From Sulfurimonas sp. (GTDB taxonomy: Bacteria > Campylobacterota > Campylobacteria > Campylobacterales > Sulfurimonadaceae), in contig JAKISR010000021.1 in assembly GCA_021648465.1 (NCBI GenBank), positions 1 through 33,790 on the forward strand: a stretch of 33,790 nucleotides of DNA, in the 5' to 3' direction. This document shows, piece by piece, positions 25,664-33,480 of this stretch. Positions within the stretch are counted from its first letter, which is position 1. Each line of letters begins with the position of its first letter. The notes below the pieces were generated by a model. The model had not been told where the DNA came from, did no database searches, and saw only the letters and a list, made by a program, of their open reading frames with translations. A program made the translations under genes and the position numbers.

Positions 25664-26904
25664 TATCTGTCAACCTCACCAAACACAATATTTGTAGTAC
25701 CAATAATAGAAACAACATCTGGAATATAGTAACCAGGTAAAAGGTCAGTTAAAATTCCTGTATGCCAAAAAGATGGTGCACGAACCTTTAGTCTATATGG
25801 ATATGGTCCACCTTGAGAGTTAATATAATACCCAAGCTCACCTTTTGGTGATTCAGTTGCAATATAAACCTCTCCAACAGGTGGTCTCATCCCTTGAGTT
25901 ACAAGAACAAAATGTTGCATAAGTGAATAATTTTGAGTCATAATATCTAACTTAGGAGCTGAAACATACTTAGGTGCGTGTGCCATTAATTCTGTTTGAT
26001 TGTTTTCAACACACTCTTGATACATATCTATAGTTTGATAAAGAATCTTAGCAGACTCTCTCATCTCTTCCATATATATACGATAACGAGCAAAATTATC
26101 ACCTTTATCAGACCATGGAACATTAAATTCTACTTCATCATAAAGTTCATATGGTTCCTCTTTACGAATATCCCATTTTACACCTGATGCTCTAAGCATT
26201 GGACCTGTACATCCCCATGATAGTGCCATATCAGTTGAAATTACACCTACCTCTTCCATCCTCATAAGCCAAATACGGTTTTTATCAAGTAAATCTTCAT
26301 AATCTTTAATATTTTGAGGTAATTTATCTAAAAATACTCTAAGTTGAGCTATAAAACTATCTTGAATATCTAATGGAACTCCACCTATACGAATAGCTGA
26401 GTGTGTAAGTCTAGCTCCACAATAACCTTCAATAATATCCATAAGATATTCTCTTTCACGAAATGCAAAAAGAAATACTGTCATTGCACCAATATCAAGT
26501 GCTGTTGTTGCTAGCCAAAATAAGTGAGACATTAAACGATTAATCTCTAAAAGCATCATACGAATCACTTTAGCACGGCGAGGAACTTCTACATCTATAA
26601 GTTTTTCAACTGCTAGTGCAAAACCATAGTTGTTTGAAGATGAAGCAATATAGTCCATACGGTCTGTTGTGGGCATGAATTCATTATAAATCATGTTTTC
26701 AGCCATTTTCTCCATTCCACGATGAAGATATCCAATATCTGGATGAGCTTTTACAATTTGCTCTTGTTGAAGATGAAGCATTAAACGAAGCTGACCATGG
26801 GCAGATGGATGCTGAGGACCAAAGTTTAATATAAGCTCATTGTCTTCTCTATCAAAAGTGATATTTTCAAAAAATGGATTTAATCTATTTTTTACTTGTG
26901 CCAT
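25663..26904 (-). CDS. nuoD: NuoD, 49-kDa-type subunit of complex I
   Basis: A 413-residue peripheral-arm subunit forming the quinone site with NuoB and NuoH. The N-terminal block FGPQHPSAHGQLRLMLHL contains the conserved His residues of the quinone pocket loop. PDIGYLHRGMEKMAE, the LMSHLFWLATTALDIGA region, RIGGVPLDI and the C-terminal ATESPKGELGYYINSQGG...APSF and DVVSIIGTTNIVFGEVDR are all family blocks. It is a separate gene and not fused to nuoC as in E. coli. It starts 13 bases after the nuoC stop. The closing TAA overlaps a small downstream ORF. Confidence 0.97.
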   Translation of the reverse strand: MAQVKNRLNPFFENITFDREDNELILNFGPQHPSAHGQLRLMLHLQQEQIVKAHPDIGYLHRGMEKMAENMIYNEFMPTTDRMDYIASSSNNYGFALAVEKLIDVEVPRRAKVIRMMLLEINRLMSHLFWLATTALDIGAMTVFLFAFREREYLMDIIEGYCGARLTHSAIRIGGVPLDIQDSFIAQLRVFLDKLPQNIKDYEDLLDKNRIWLMRMEEVGVISTDMALSWGCTGPMLRASGVKWDIRKEEPYELYDEVEFNVPWSDKGDNFARYRIYMEEMRESAKILYQTIDMYQECVENNQTELMAHAPKYVSAPKLDIMTQNYSLMQHFVLVTQGMRPPVGEVYIATESPKGELGYYINSQGGPYPYRLKVRAPSFWHTGILTDLLPGYYIPDVVSIIGTTNIVFGEVDR

Positions 26905-26916
26905 ATTTTCACCACC

Positions 26917-27723
26917 TTATCTTTGGGGATCGTCAATAACGACCGAATCTTTTTTATTTAATTTTTTAATTAAGAAAACACCACCCTCTTCTTGGTAGCT
27001 TTGTTCATTTTTAGGCTCATTTCCAGTAATTTTTGTCCCCTTTGGTACTTCATGACCAAGACGAGCAAATCTTTGAGAATCATAACGATCAACTTTTGCA
27101 GTATCACGAAGTTCTGGCCCAATAATATCTCTTGCTTCTTTTCCATAAATTTTATCTACTTCATACCATGCAGCAAACTCATCACCTTGAAGTGGGTAAG
27201 TTTTAAGGAGAGGAAAACCTTGCCAATCATAAGGCATAAGAATTCTTTTCATAAATGGATGAGCATTAGCTTCTATACCAAACATATCAAACATCTCACG
27301 CTCTGACCAATCAGCACTACGGAAAAGTTTTTCAACAGAATTTACAGCTTGATCTTTATCAATAAACATCTTTACACGAATACGTTTGCGTTTATTCATG
27401 CTTAGCATCTGATAAAAAACTTCAAATTTATTCTCTTTTGCAAGCCAGTCAATAGCGCTTAATTCTGAAAGCTGGGTATATTCAAGCTCATTTTTCATAA
27501 GTTCTAATACTTTATAATTATCTTCTGGTTGAATAAAAACAACCATCTGCTCAACTTGAATATAAGCTTCACTAACTTCAAACTTCGCTTTAATAGCCTC
27601 TAAATCTTTAGTAAAAACTTCATCATTTTCTACAGGAAATTTAGGTACTTGAGGAGAAACAAAAAATCTATCTGTGTAGTATGATTTTTTCTGTACATCA
27701 TCTTTTGGAGTATATGCTCTCAT
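26917..27723 (-). CDS. nuoC: NuoC, 30-kDa-type subunit of complex I
   Basis: A 268-residue peripheral-arm subunit. The signature is in the middle: SADWSEREMFDMFGIEANAHPFMKRILMPYDWQGFPLLKTYPL. It scaffolds NuoD and NuoB and carries no cluster. It is longer than many free-standing NuoC proteins. It has an N-terminal extension of about 30 residues and a C-terminal tail after the RFARLGHEVPKG region, about 40 residues long and polar (NEPKNEQSYQEEGGVFLIKK), which could contact the modified input module. The ATG shares one base with the nuoB stop. Confidence 0.95.
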   Translation of the reverse strand: MRAYTPKDDVQKKSYYTDRFFVSPQVPKFPVENDEVFTKDLEAIKAKFEVSEAYIQVEQMVVFIQPEDNYKVLELMKNELEYTQLSELSAIDWLAKENKFEVFYQMLSMNKRKRIRVKMFIDKDQAVNSVEKLFRSADWSEREMFDMFGIEANAHPFMKRILMPYDWQGFPLLKTYPLQGDEFAAWYEVDKIYGKEARDIIGPELRDTAKVDRYDSQRFARLGHEVPKGTKITGNEPKNEQSYQEEGGVFLIKKLNKKDSVVIDDPQR

Positions 27724-28232
27724 TACATTAGCCTTTTTGCTTTTTGTGCACGTGATGCACTATTAGCACGAATTTTTTTCTGCAATAACATAACACCATA
27801 TTGAAGTGTTTCAGGACGAGGTGCACAACCCGGAAGATATAAATCAACAGGAATAAGTCTATCTACACCCTGAACTGTAGAATATGTATTAAACATACCG
27901 CCAGTATTAGCACATGAACCCATAGATATAACCCATTTAGGTTCAGTCATTTGATCATAAAGTCTTTTAATAAACTCAGCATGTTTTTTTGTAAGGGTTC
28001 CTGCTACAATCATAACATCAGCTTGACGCGGAGAAGCTCTAAAAATAGTTCCAAAACGGTCAAAGTCATATCTTGAAGCACCAGATGCCATCATCTCAAT
28101 ACCACAACAAGCAAGACCGTAAGTTAATGCCCAGATTGAGTTAGAACGACCCCAATTTACAATCTTATCAATACTTGTAAGTGCAACAGGTAAGCCACCA
28201 TCTTTTGTATAATTTACTTTATGTTGTGCCAT
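27723..28232 (-). CDS. nuoB: NuoB, N2-cluster subunit of complex I
   Basis: A 169-residue subunit holding cluster N2, the last iron-sulfur centre before quinone. All four ligands are present: adjacent Cys42 and Cys43 (TYGLACCGIEMM), Cys107 (MGSCANTGG) and Cys136 (LPGCAPRPE). The block RASPRQADVMIVAGTLTKK is conserved. The C-terminal tail is short and basic (NSASRAQKAKRLM). The start overlaps the end of nuoA by 19 bases in another frame, consistent with coupled translation. Confidence 0.97.
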   Translation of the reverse strand: MAQHKVNYTKDGGLPVALTSIDKIVNWGRSNSIWALTYGLACCGIEMMASGASRYDFDRFGTIFRASPRQADVMIVAGTLTKKHAEFIKRLYDQMTEPKWVISMGSCANTGGMFNTYSTVQGVDRLIPVDLYLPGCAPRPETLQYGVMLLQKKIRANSASRAQKAKRLM

Positions 28233-28603
28233 TCAAGCGCTCCTTTTTTCCATGCATATATAAAACCAATAGTTAATAATAAAATAAACATTAACATCTC
28301 AGCAAAACCAAACCATCCAAGTAGTTTAAAATTAACTGCCCACGGGAACATAAAAACAATCTCTACATCAAATAGTAAAAAAAGTAATGCAAAGAGATAA
28401 AATTGAGGAGAGATTCTATTTGGTTGTTTAGTAATTTCTGGTCCACATTCATAGACTGATAACTTTATTTTTTCATTTTCTTTAGCCGCTAAAGCACGAC
28501 TAATTAAGCGAGCTATTGCTGTTGTTGCCATAAATGCACCAAATGTTACAATAAAAAGTACAAATACACCAAAATATGGATTTGCAGTATTAATATGTTC
28601 CAT
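28214..28603 (-). CDS. nuoA: NuoA, small membrane subunit of complex I
   Basis: A 129-residue subunit with three helices (about 10-35, 65-88 and 98-120). The loop motif YECGPE, with the Cys used in other species to monitor conformational state, and the acidic pair in FLLFDVEIVFMFPWA identify it. It is the first gene of the nuo operon and overlaps nuoB by 19 bases. The ATG at 28603 follows a spacer with AAGG nine bases upstream. A promoter candidate lies about 100 bases upstream. Confidence 0.95.
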   Translation of the reverse strand: MEHINTANPYFGVFVLFIVTFGAFMATTAIARLISRALAAKENEKIKLSVYECGPEITKQPNRISPQFYLFALLFLLFDVEIVFMFPWAVNFKLLGWFGFAEMLMFILLLTIGFIYAWKKGALEWHNIK

Positions 28604-28702
28604 ATAATCTACCTTGTTAATTATTATTGTTTTTAAACACTCAAAGATAGCAGTTATTTAACTGAAATATTTTTAAATATTTTTACAAAAACAGTTGATT
28701 GG

Positions 28703-28709
28703 ATTATAA
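28703..28709 (-). promoter_or_regulatory. candidate -10 box for the nuo operon
   Basis: TTATAAT on the minus strand, about 100 bases before nuoA, downstream of the palindrome at 28767-28809. No good -35 hexamer is visible, which is common in Campylobacterota. A second TATAAT-like sequence occurs near 28742-28748. AT-richness makes the assignment tentative, but a promoter should lie in this 270-base gap because the upstream ATPase gene is followed by a hairpin. Confidence 0.35.
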
Positions 28710-28766
28710 CCAAAAGAGTATTAAATGAAAGAAAATGATTAAATTATAAGTGATTACTGTTACTAA

Positions 28767-28809
28767 ATTCTACACAACTTTTTTCAATATTATAAAAAAT
28801 GTGTAGAAT
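28767..28809 (-). terminator. strong palindrome upstream of nuo, possible terminator of the ATPase gene
   Basis: Ten bases at 28767-28776 (ATTCTACACA) are the exact reverse complement of 28800-28809. A further six A-T pairs (28779-28784 with 28794-28799) extend the stem past a two-base bulge, leaving a nine-base loop. It lies 65 bases after the ATPase stop. On the minus strand only a short TTT follows, so termination may be weak. An operator for nuo is the alternative. Confidence 0.5.
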
Positions 28810-28822
28810 GGTAATAGATTAT

Positions 28823-28880
28823 ATAAAAATATTATTTACTTGCTTCAGCGTGGGAACAAATTTGATAAAAATATTATTTA
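28823..28880. repeat. 16-bp direct repeat at the 3' end of the ATPase gene
   Basis: The sequence ataaaaatattattta occurs at 28823-28838 and again at 28865-28880, with 26 bases between the copies. The second copy covers the stop codon of the ATPase gene. The spacer (cttgcttcagcgtgggaacaaatttg, described here by its G-rich core gcgtggg) has a more balanced composition than its surroundings. The repeat may mark a short duplication or slippage event. Confidence 0.6.
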
Positions 28881-30610
28881 TTCAAAAATCCCATAGATTT
28901 TTCACTATCGAAATTAGCGTCTTTTTCTCTTTTTATCTCTTGTTCAAAATCTTTTATTTTAAAAAGTGGCTTATCTTTTACTGCAACTTTATATGCTGTA
29001 TTTTTTATAATCAAGTTAATTTGTCCACCAGTTAGTGAGTGGTTACAAAGAGTTTCTACATCAAAATTTTTCTCATATGGAGCATCAGCTGGAAGCATTT
29101 TTTTCCATAACTCTATTCTTTGCTCTTTGTTTGGTTTTTTAAATTCTATCTTATAATTAAATCTTCTTGAGAATGCTTTGTCTATATTTTCAAGAAGATT
29201 AGTAGTAGCTATTAACATCCCTCTAAAGTTTTCAATCTGCTCTAAAAATATATTTTGCATCTGGTTATGCATTTGATCTGCACCAGTTATGGTACCACTT
29301 GAACGTGCACCCAAAAATTGATCTGCTTCATTTAAAAGTAAAATTGGCTCCGATTTTGTTTTTTCACAAAGCTCATAAAATGTATCAAATATTTTACGAA
29401 CATTTTTTTCACTCTCCCCTACATACATAGAGAGAATTTTTGAACAGTCAAACGCAAGTACTTGTCTCTTAAGTGATTTTGCAAGTGAGTAAGCAGTCAT
29501 AGTTTTACCTGTTCCTGCCGCTCCATAAAAAATAATTCTAGCATCAATACCACTTTTTTTATCTTTTACACCCCACTGAACTAGTCTTCCTATAACTTCT
29601 TTATCAACTTGTCTCATGAGATTATCTAATGTTTCTTGTGTCTCATTCGCTAAAATTACATCTTCTAAAGATGTTTCTGGTTCTACAAGCTCAAAGATAT
29701 CTTGTTCATCTATTAATGCATTTAGTTTTAATCTACGAACCTTTTTATTTTTTTGTGGATGAATTATATTTTGAAGCACATCATCTATGATAAAAAATGC
29801 ACGAGAGATTCCACCAAATGGATTAAGCATCTCCTCATAATCAATAATTCCTGCATTAATGAGATTTGAGCCATCTTCTAACAGTGAACGATTTTTAATA
29901 CGCTCATACTCATCTAAAGATATCAATTCTATAAGGTTGTTCATTTCACGAAGAGAAGCATCTGTTGCACTATACTCCTCACGAAGAAGTGCTAAAAAAA
30001 TAATTTGTTCTTTTGAATCTATTTTTTTTTGTTTAAAAAATTTATCTAAAACAAGCTTTTCTGAGGTTTGTTCAACTCTTTCTTGAATACGATTTTCTAA
30101 AAGTTGTAGTTTATGTTGAGTTCTATCAATCCCTAAAGAGTGTTCATGAACATTTTGACGAATCGTACTCATTTTTTGATAAAGCTCTATTCTAAAAAAT
30201 TGATCTTGAAGATACTCAAGATGATCTGAATATGGTTTAATATCTGGTAAATCACTCTCAAGAGTTCCTTCTTGTAAAAGTTTTAACATTGATGGGGATA
30301 AACCAACAGCACTATTTAAAAGCTCTAATGGAGTAACCTCAGATATTTTAATAGGTGTGAAGCTTTGTTGAAGCAACCAACCGAGCTCTAAAAGTATTTT
30401 AACCTCTTGTAGATGATTTACTATCTCATACTTTTTATCCCCGTATAATTCTTGAAGTATGTCTAAAATCATTACATCATCTTCACCTTGCATATATTTT
30501 TTTATTAAGGCTTGGAGTATTAAAGCTTCAGATTTACGACATTTAAGCTGTGGGTAAATTAAAGCGTTTTCAATATTTTTTGTTTCTAAAAAATCTATTA
30601 ATGTTTTCAA
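28874..30610 (-). CDS. AAA+ ATPase with NEAD-type Walker B
   Basis: A 578-residue protein. The N-terminal 340 residues are helical and charged with no recognised domain. The AAA+ module spans about 345-540: Walker A GAAGTGKT at 363-370; MYVGESEKNVRKIF, the pore-loop and second-helix region of classic AAA proteins; Walker B LLLNEAD at 424-430, with Asn427 where Asp is usual; sensor-1 IATTN near 467-471; and Arg fingers in FSRRFNYKI at 482-483. Asn at this place is seen in a group of bacterial AAA proteins, so hydrolysis is probably kept. This looks like an FtsH/Cdc48-style unfoldase or remodeller without a protease domain. The start is TTG at 30610 with AAGGA five bases upstream. It stands alone, with the nuo operon downstream; its substrate is unknown. 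Confidence 0.8.
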   Translation of the reverse strand: MKTLIDFLETKNIENALIYPQLKCRKSEALILQALIKKYMQGEDDVMILDILQELYGDKKYEIVNHLQEVKILLELGWLLQQSFTPIKISEVTPLELLNSAVGLSPSMLKLLQEGTLESDLPDIKPYSDHLEYLQDQFFRIELYQKMSTIRQNVHEHSLGIDRTQHKLQLLENRIQERVEQTSEKLVLDKFFKQKKIDSKEQIIFLALLREEYSATDASLREMNNLIELISLDEYERIKNRSLLEDGSNLINAGIIDYEEMLNPFGGISRAFFIIDDVLQNIIHPQKNKKVRRLKLNALIDEQDIFELVEPETSLEDVILANETQETLDNLMRQVDKEVIGRLVQWGVKDKKSGIDARIIFYGAAGTGKTMTAYSLAKSLKRQVLAFDCSKILSMYVGESEKNVRKIFDTFYELCEKTKSEPILLLNEADQFLGARSSGTITGADQMHNQMQNIFLEQIENFRGMLIATTNLLENIDKAFSRRFNYKIEFKKPNKEQRIELWKKMLPADAPYEKNFDVETLCNHSLTGGQINLIIKNTAYKVAVKDKPLFKIKDFEQEIKREKDANFDSEKSMGFLNK

Positions 30611-30675
30611 ATATATCCTTAAATTTTACCACTAACTATTATTTTATAAAAGCAATTTTACAATAAAAAACTTAA

Positions 30676-31578
30676 TACCTCAACTTTTGCATACAAAATT
30701 CAAAATATATTTATTTAATCCTACTGCATGTCAAGCTTTCTTCTTTATCTCTTTATTTTTAGAATCTTTCATAGTTTTATCATCTGTTTCTATATAGTCA
30801 TTCCTGAAAAACTAACAAAATCCCTATAATTAGAGTTTTAAAAGTATAATTTATATATAATTTCAACCAATAAAGGTTCATAAAGAGCCTAACTCTTGAT
30901 TGAAATGGACTAAAAATATGCTCAAAACACCTCCAAAAAGCAACAACTAAATTTATTTCACCTTCCACTCTCTAATATACTTGATATGAATGATTCATTT
31001 ATAACATTAGCAAATATGATTGATTGGAAAACATTTGAAGATTCGTTTAAAAAATACTACTTAGAAGATGGAAGACCAGTTAAACCAATAGGATTAATGG
31101 TAAGAATATTTCTACTAAAACAATTAGAAAATCTTAGCGATGAAAATGTAGTATTACAATGGAAGCGTAATCCATACTATCAATATTTCTGTGGATTGGA
31201 AGAGTTGTAAATAGTTGAGCCTTGCCATGCTACAGATTTAGTTTACTTTCGTAAGCGTATAGGTATAGAGGGAATGAAAATCATATTTAATATGAGTGTA
31301 TCACTCCACAAAGGCTTTATAGGTGATGAGATGAATCTACTTTTAGATGCTAAGAAATTAACTTCATTCAGCTCATTATTCTAGTGAGGTTGGTACTTCT
31401 ATCTACTGCTTTATTACAACAGAGGGATAAAGACAGACAAATTAGATTGTGGTAAAATTAGTTAATTTAGAATTACTATACTAGTTTGAAGATGGTTTTT
31501 CAGGATTGATTATTTATGAGCTTTAATGCTTAACTTAAGTCTGTAAATTTATGACATTTATGTGGGAGAGTTGAGGTA
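30676..31578 (+). mobile_element. decayed IS5-type insertion sequence
   Basis: The perfect ten-base pair TACCTCAACT (30676-30685) and AGTTGAGGTA (31569-31578) bounds a region containing a broken IS5-like transposase, and the similarity continues imperfectly inward. If the outer TA is target duplication, the repeat proper is CCTCAACT. The element is about 900 bases, shorter than a full IS of this group, because the middle of the transposase is missing. The first 240 bases (30676-30917) contain no plus-strand gene; a minus-strand frame there (TDDKTMKDSKNKEIKKKA) has no start and may be a relic. The element lies between the ATPase gene and nfo. Confidence 0.55.
30918..31546 (+). pseudogene. IS5-family transposase remnant
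   Basis: The natural start is probably the ATG at 30918 (MLKTPPK). A one-base loss in the A run at 30935-30939 shifts the frame. The next frame continues QQLNLFHLPLSNILDMNDSFITLANMIDWKTFE, then GRPVKPIGLMVRIFLLKQLENLSDENVVLQWKRNPYYQYFCGLEEL, the IS5-type N-terminal domain. A TAA at 31208 replaces what is probably a Gln codon, after which IVEPCHATDLVYFRKRIG and FNMSVSLHKGF follow in frame. Most of the catalytic domain is then lost. A C-terminal piece, RWFFRIDYL, stop, ALMLNLSL, ends at 31546. There are at least two inactivating changes plus a central deletion, so no active transposase can be made. Confidence 0.75.
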
Positions 31579-31581
31579 ACA

Positions 31582-32424
31582 CTACAAAGAGTATAAAAGC
31601 TCAATTTCTTCTTTCCAAATACTACTATCTATGGTTTCTAATATCAAAGGGATATTATCCATTCTATCATCATTCATAATGTATCTAAATGTATCAAGCC
31701 CTATAAAACCTTTGCCAATAGAATCATGTCTATCAACTCGAGAAGCTAGCTCTTTTTTAGAATCATTTATATGCATACCCATCAAGTACTTAAAACCAAC
31801 AATTCTCTCAAATTCATCCCAAGTTTTATCATAAACCTCTTTTGTTCGTATATCATACCCAGCTGTAAACATATGACAAGTATCTATGCAAACTCCAACA
31901 CGAGATTTATCTTCAACTTTATCTATAATATGTGCTAAATGCTCAAACTTAAACCCAAGATTACTTCCTTGTCCTGCTGTGTTTTCAAGTACTGCACTTA
32001 CCTCACTTGTTCTATCAAGTGCAATATTGATTGATTCTGCTATTTTATCAAGACACTCATCTTCACTTATCTCTTTTAAATGGCTCCCTGGGTGAAAATT
32101 TAACTTATCTAATCCTAAAAGTTTACATCTCTCAAGCTCATCTATAAAAGCCATTCTACTTTTGATAAGTTTTTGTTCATCTGGATGGCCAAGATTTATA
32201 AGATATGAATCATGTGGCAGTATATGACAAGGCAAAATTTTACTATCTTCAAGTGCTTTTTTAAATTTATCTATTACCTTGAAATCTAATGGTTTTGCTT
32301 CCCATCTTTTTTGATTTTTTGTAAAAAGTGCAAATGCTTTCGCACCAATTTTTTGAGCATTATAAATGGCATTAAAAACTCCACCACTTGCAGAACAATG
32401 TGCTCCTACAAATTTTTTATTCAA
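31582..32424 (-). CDS. nfo: Nfo, endonuclease IV (AP endonuclease)
   Basis: Endonuclease IV cuts DNA 5' to abasic sites in base excision repair, using three metal ions in a TIM barrel. The 280-residue protein keeps all metal-ligand blocks in order: GAHCSASGG at the start, ILPHDSYLINLG, NFHPGSH, VLENTAGQG, CIDTCHMFTAGYD, MGMHINDSK, RVDRHDSIGKG and LILETID. Length is normal. It overlaps the lipoprotein gene by eight bases and begins with ATG. Its stop lies a few bases beyond the IS5 remnant, so that insertion did not damage it. Confidence 0.97.
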   Translation of the reverse strand: MNKKFVGAHCSASGGVFNAIYNAQKIGAKAFALFTKNQKRWEAKPLDFKVIDKFKKALEDSKILPCHILPHDSYLINLGHPDEQKLIKSRMAFIDELERCKLLGLDKLNFHPGSHLKEISEDECLDKIAESINIALDRTSEVSAVLENTAGQGSNLGFKFEHLAHIIDKVEDKSRVGVCIDTCHMFTAGYDIRTKEVYDKTWDEFERIVGFKYLMGMHINDSKKELASRVDRHDSIGKGFIGLDTFRYIMNDDRMDNIPLILETIDSSIWKEEIELLYSL

Positions 32425-32902
32425 TGTTTTTCCTTAACTCTGTATTTTTTATCTTAAAAATTATTCTATTTTTTCTATCTTTAAAGTAAGTTATGTTTTG
32501 GGTAACTTTATATAAAATATCTACATATTCATTTTTAATATTTTGTTTGAAGCCATCTGGATTTTTTTGTATGTTTTTTCCATCATAAATGGCTCTTGCT
32601 AAAAGTATATTTTGAAGTGTATCATCAGGGTATGAAAAATGTAAATACTCCTCATTAAATCCTCTTTTACTCATACATCCATCTTTAACACAAATTAAAT
32701 GATTTATAGAAATTTTATCTACAACTTTACCAGCAATAAAAAGTTCTAACTCTATTCTTTTATCACTACTTCTTATATATCCAAGATCTGCGAATTTAAT
32801 TTTTGGCGATTTAATTATGATAATTTTACTCTCTGTCTTTTCATAGTTTCTAACACTACAAGAAGAAAAAATAAGCATAAAGATTAATGGTATATACTTC
32901 AT
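32417..32902 (-). CDS. small putative lipoprotein
   Basis: A 161-residue protein with a lipoprotein-type signal: a hydrophobic stretch at residues 4-14 and a lipobox-like FSSC with Cys15. Phe at -3 is less common than Leu or Val. The mature part has a beta-rich pattern (KIIIIKSPKIKFADLGYI, IELELFIAGKVVDKISI), one LICVKDGC pair of Cys that could form a disulfide, and a basic C-terminus. Similar lipoproteins with DLGY and INHLICVxDGCMSK blocks occur in Campylobacter and Helicobacter, but the function is unknown to me. Its end overlaps nfo by eight bases, which suggests one transcript. Confidence 0.7.
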   Translation of the reverse strand: MKYIPLIFMLIFSSCSVRNYEKTESKIIIIKSPKIKFADLGYIRSSDKRIELELFIAGKVVDKISINHLICVKDGCMSKRGFNEEYLHFSYPDDTLQNILLARAIYDGKNIQKNPDGFKQNIKNEYVDILYKVTQNITYFKDRKNRIIFKIKNTELRKNIE

Positions 32903-32964
32903 GAGAGAAATTATAGCGGTAATTTATAGTTTTTTTATTAAATTTTTAAGTTGCTGTAGCTCTG

Positions 32965-33402
32965 TTAACGCGTAACAGTTCTCATACGAGAAATAATGTG
33001 ATCTGCATCATCACCCAGTTGTTCTTGTGCTATAGAATAAATCATTTGCTCTTCTTTCATGTTATGTTGTTGCATTAAAATCATAAGTGTTTCAGATAAA
33101 CCAAAAAACTTGTCGTTATCACTAGACTCAATTGCCTTTTGCATACTAGATAAAAGCTTTCTCATTTGCTCATGCTCCATCACCATAACTTGAGTAGGAC
33201 CTTGACTCATTCCAGTTTTTTGCTCAAACATTGGAAAAAGAACCATCTCTTCCATTTTAAAATGGTTTGTTAAAGAATCATAAAATTTTTCAAATTTTTC
33301 TAAAGCTTTATCTTGCTTAGAAGCAACTGCTTCTTCCATTTGTGCAAAAAATTCATCACATTCTTCATGGTCTTGACTCATAAATTCTTTAATATTTGAC
33401 AT
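32965..33402 (-). CDS. hemerythrin-domain protein
   Basis: A 145-residue four-helix-bundle protein of the hemerythrin HHE family. The di-iron ligands are visible: His12 (QDHEECDEFF), His47 and Glu51 (NHFKMEEMVLFP), His77 (MEHEQM), His113 and Glu117 or Glu118 (QQHNMKEEQMIY). Such proteins bind or sense O2, or help in repair and defence against nitric oxide and iron-related stress. The ATG at 33402 has AGGAT five bases upstream. A perfect FNR-type site lies about 60 bases upstream, implying control by oxygen or nitrogen oxides. A small hairpin, CTGTTA/TAACAG at 32962-32978, spans the stop codon; no T run follows. Confidence 0.92.
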   Translation of the reverse strand: MSNIKEFMSQDHEECDEFFAQMEEAVASKQDKALEKFEKFYDSLTNHFKMEEMVLFPMFEQKTGMSQGPTQVMVMEHEQMRKLLSSMQKAIESSDNDKFFGLSETLMILMQQHNMKEEQMIYSIAQEQLGDDADHIISRMRTVTR

Positions 33403-33429
33403 TTTTTATCCTAGTGTAATTTTAATGAG

Positions 33430-33435
33430 ATAGTA
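33430..33435 (-). promoter_or_regulatory. candidate -10 box of the hemerythrin gene
   Basis: TACTAT on the minus strand. Its spacing to the FNR-type palindrome upstream is what a class II activated promoter would have: with a start point near 33423, the palindrome centre (33464.5) lies at -41.5. The ribosome site and ATG follow after about 20 bases. Confidence 0.5.
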
Positions 33436-33457
33436 GCCTTTTTCAAAAAATAAATAG

Positions 33458-33471
33458 TTGATAATTATCAA
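33458..33471. promoter_or_regulatory. FNR/CRP-family operator (TTGATAATTATCAA)
   Basis: A perfect 14-base palindrome that matches the FNR-family consensus TTGAT-N4-ATCAA at every fixed position. It lies 56-69 bases upstream of the hemerythrin ATG, overlapping where a -35 box would be. Members of this regulator family that could bind it include oxygen-sensing FNR-like and nitric-oxide-sensing NssR/DNR-like proteins; the regulator gene is not in the window. Confidence 0.7.
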
Positions 33472-33480
33472 GATTTATTT

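Noticed and set aside
30802..31505. Inverted pair TCCTGAAAAAC / GTTTTTCAGGA as the ends of the IS5 element
   Set aside because: The right copy lies inside the transposase C-terminal coding remnant (FFRIDYL), so it cannot be the element end. The outer TACCTCAACT pair fits better.
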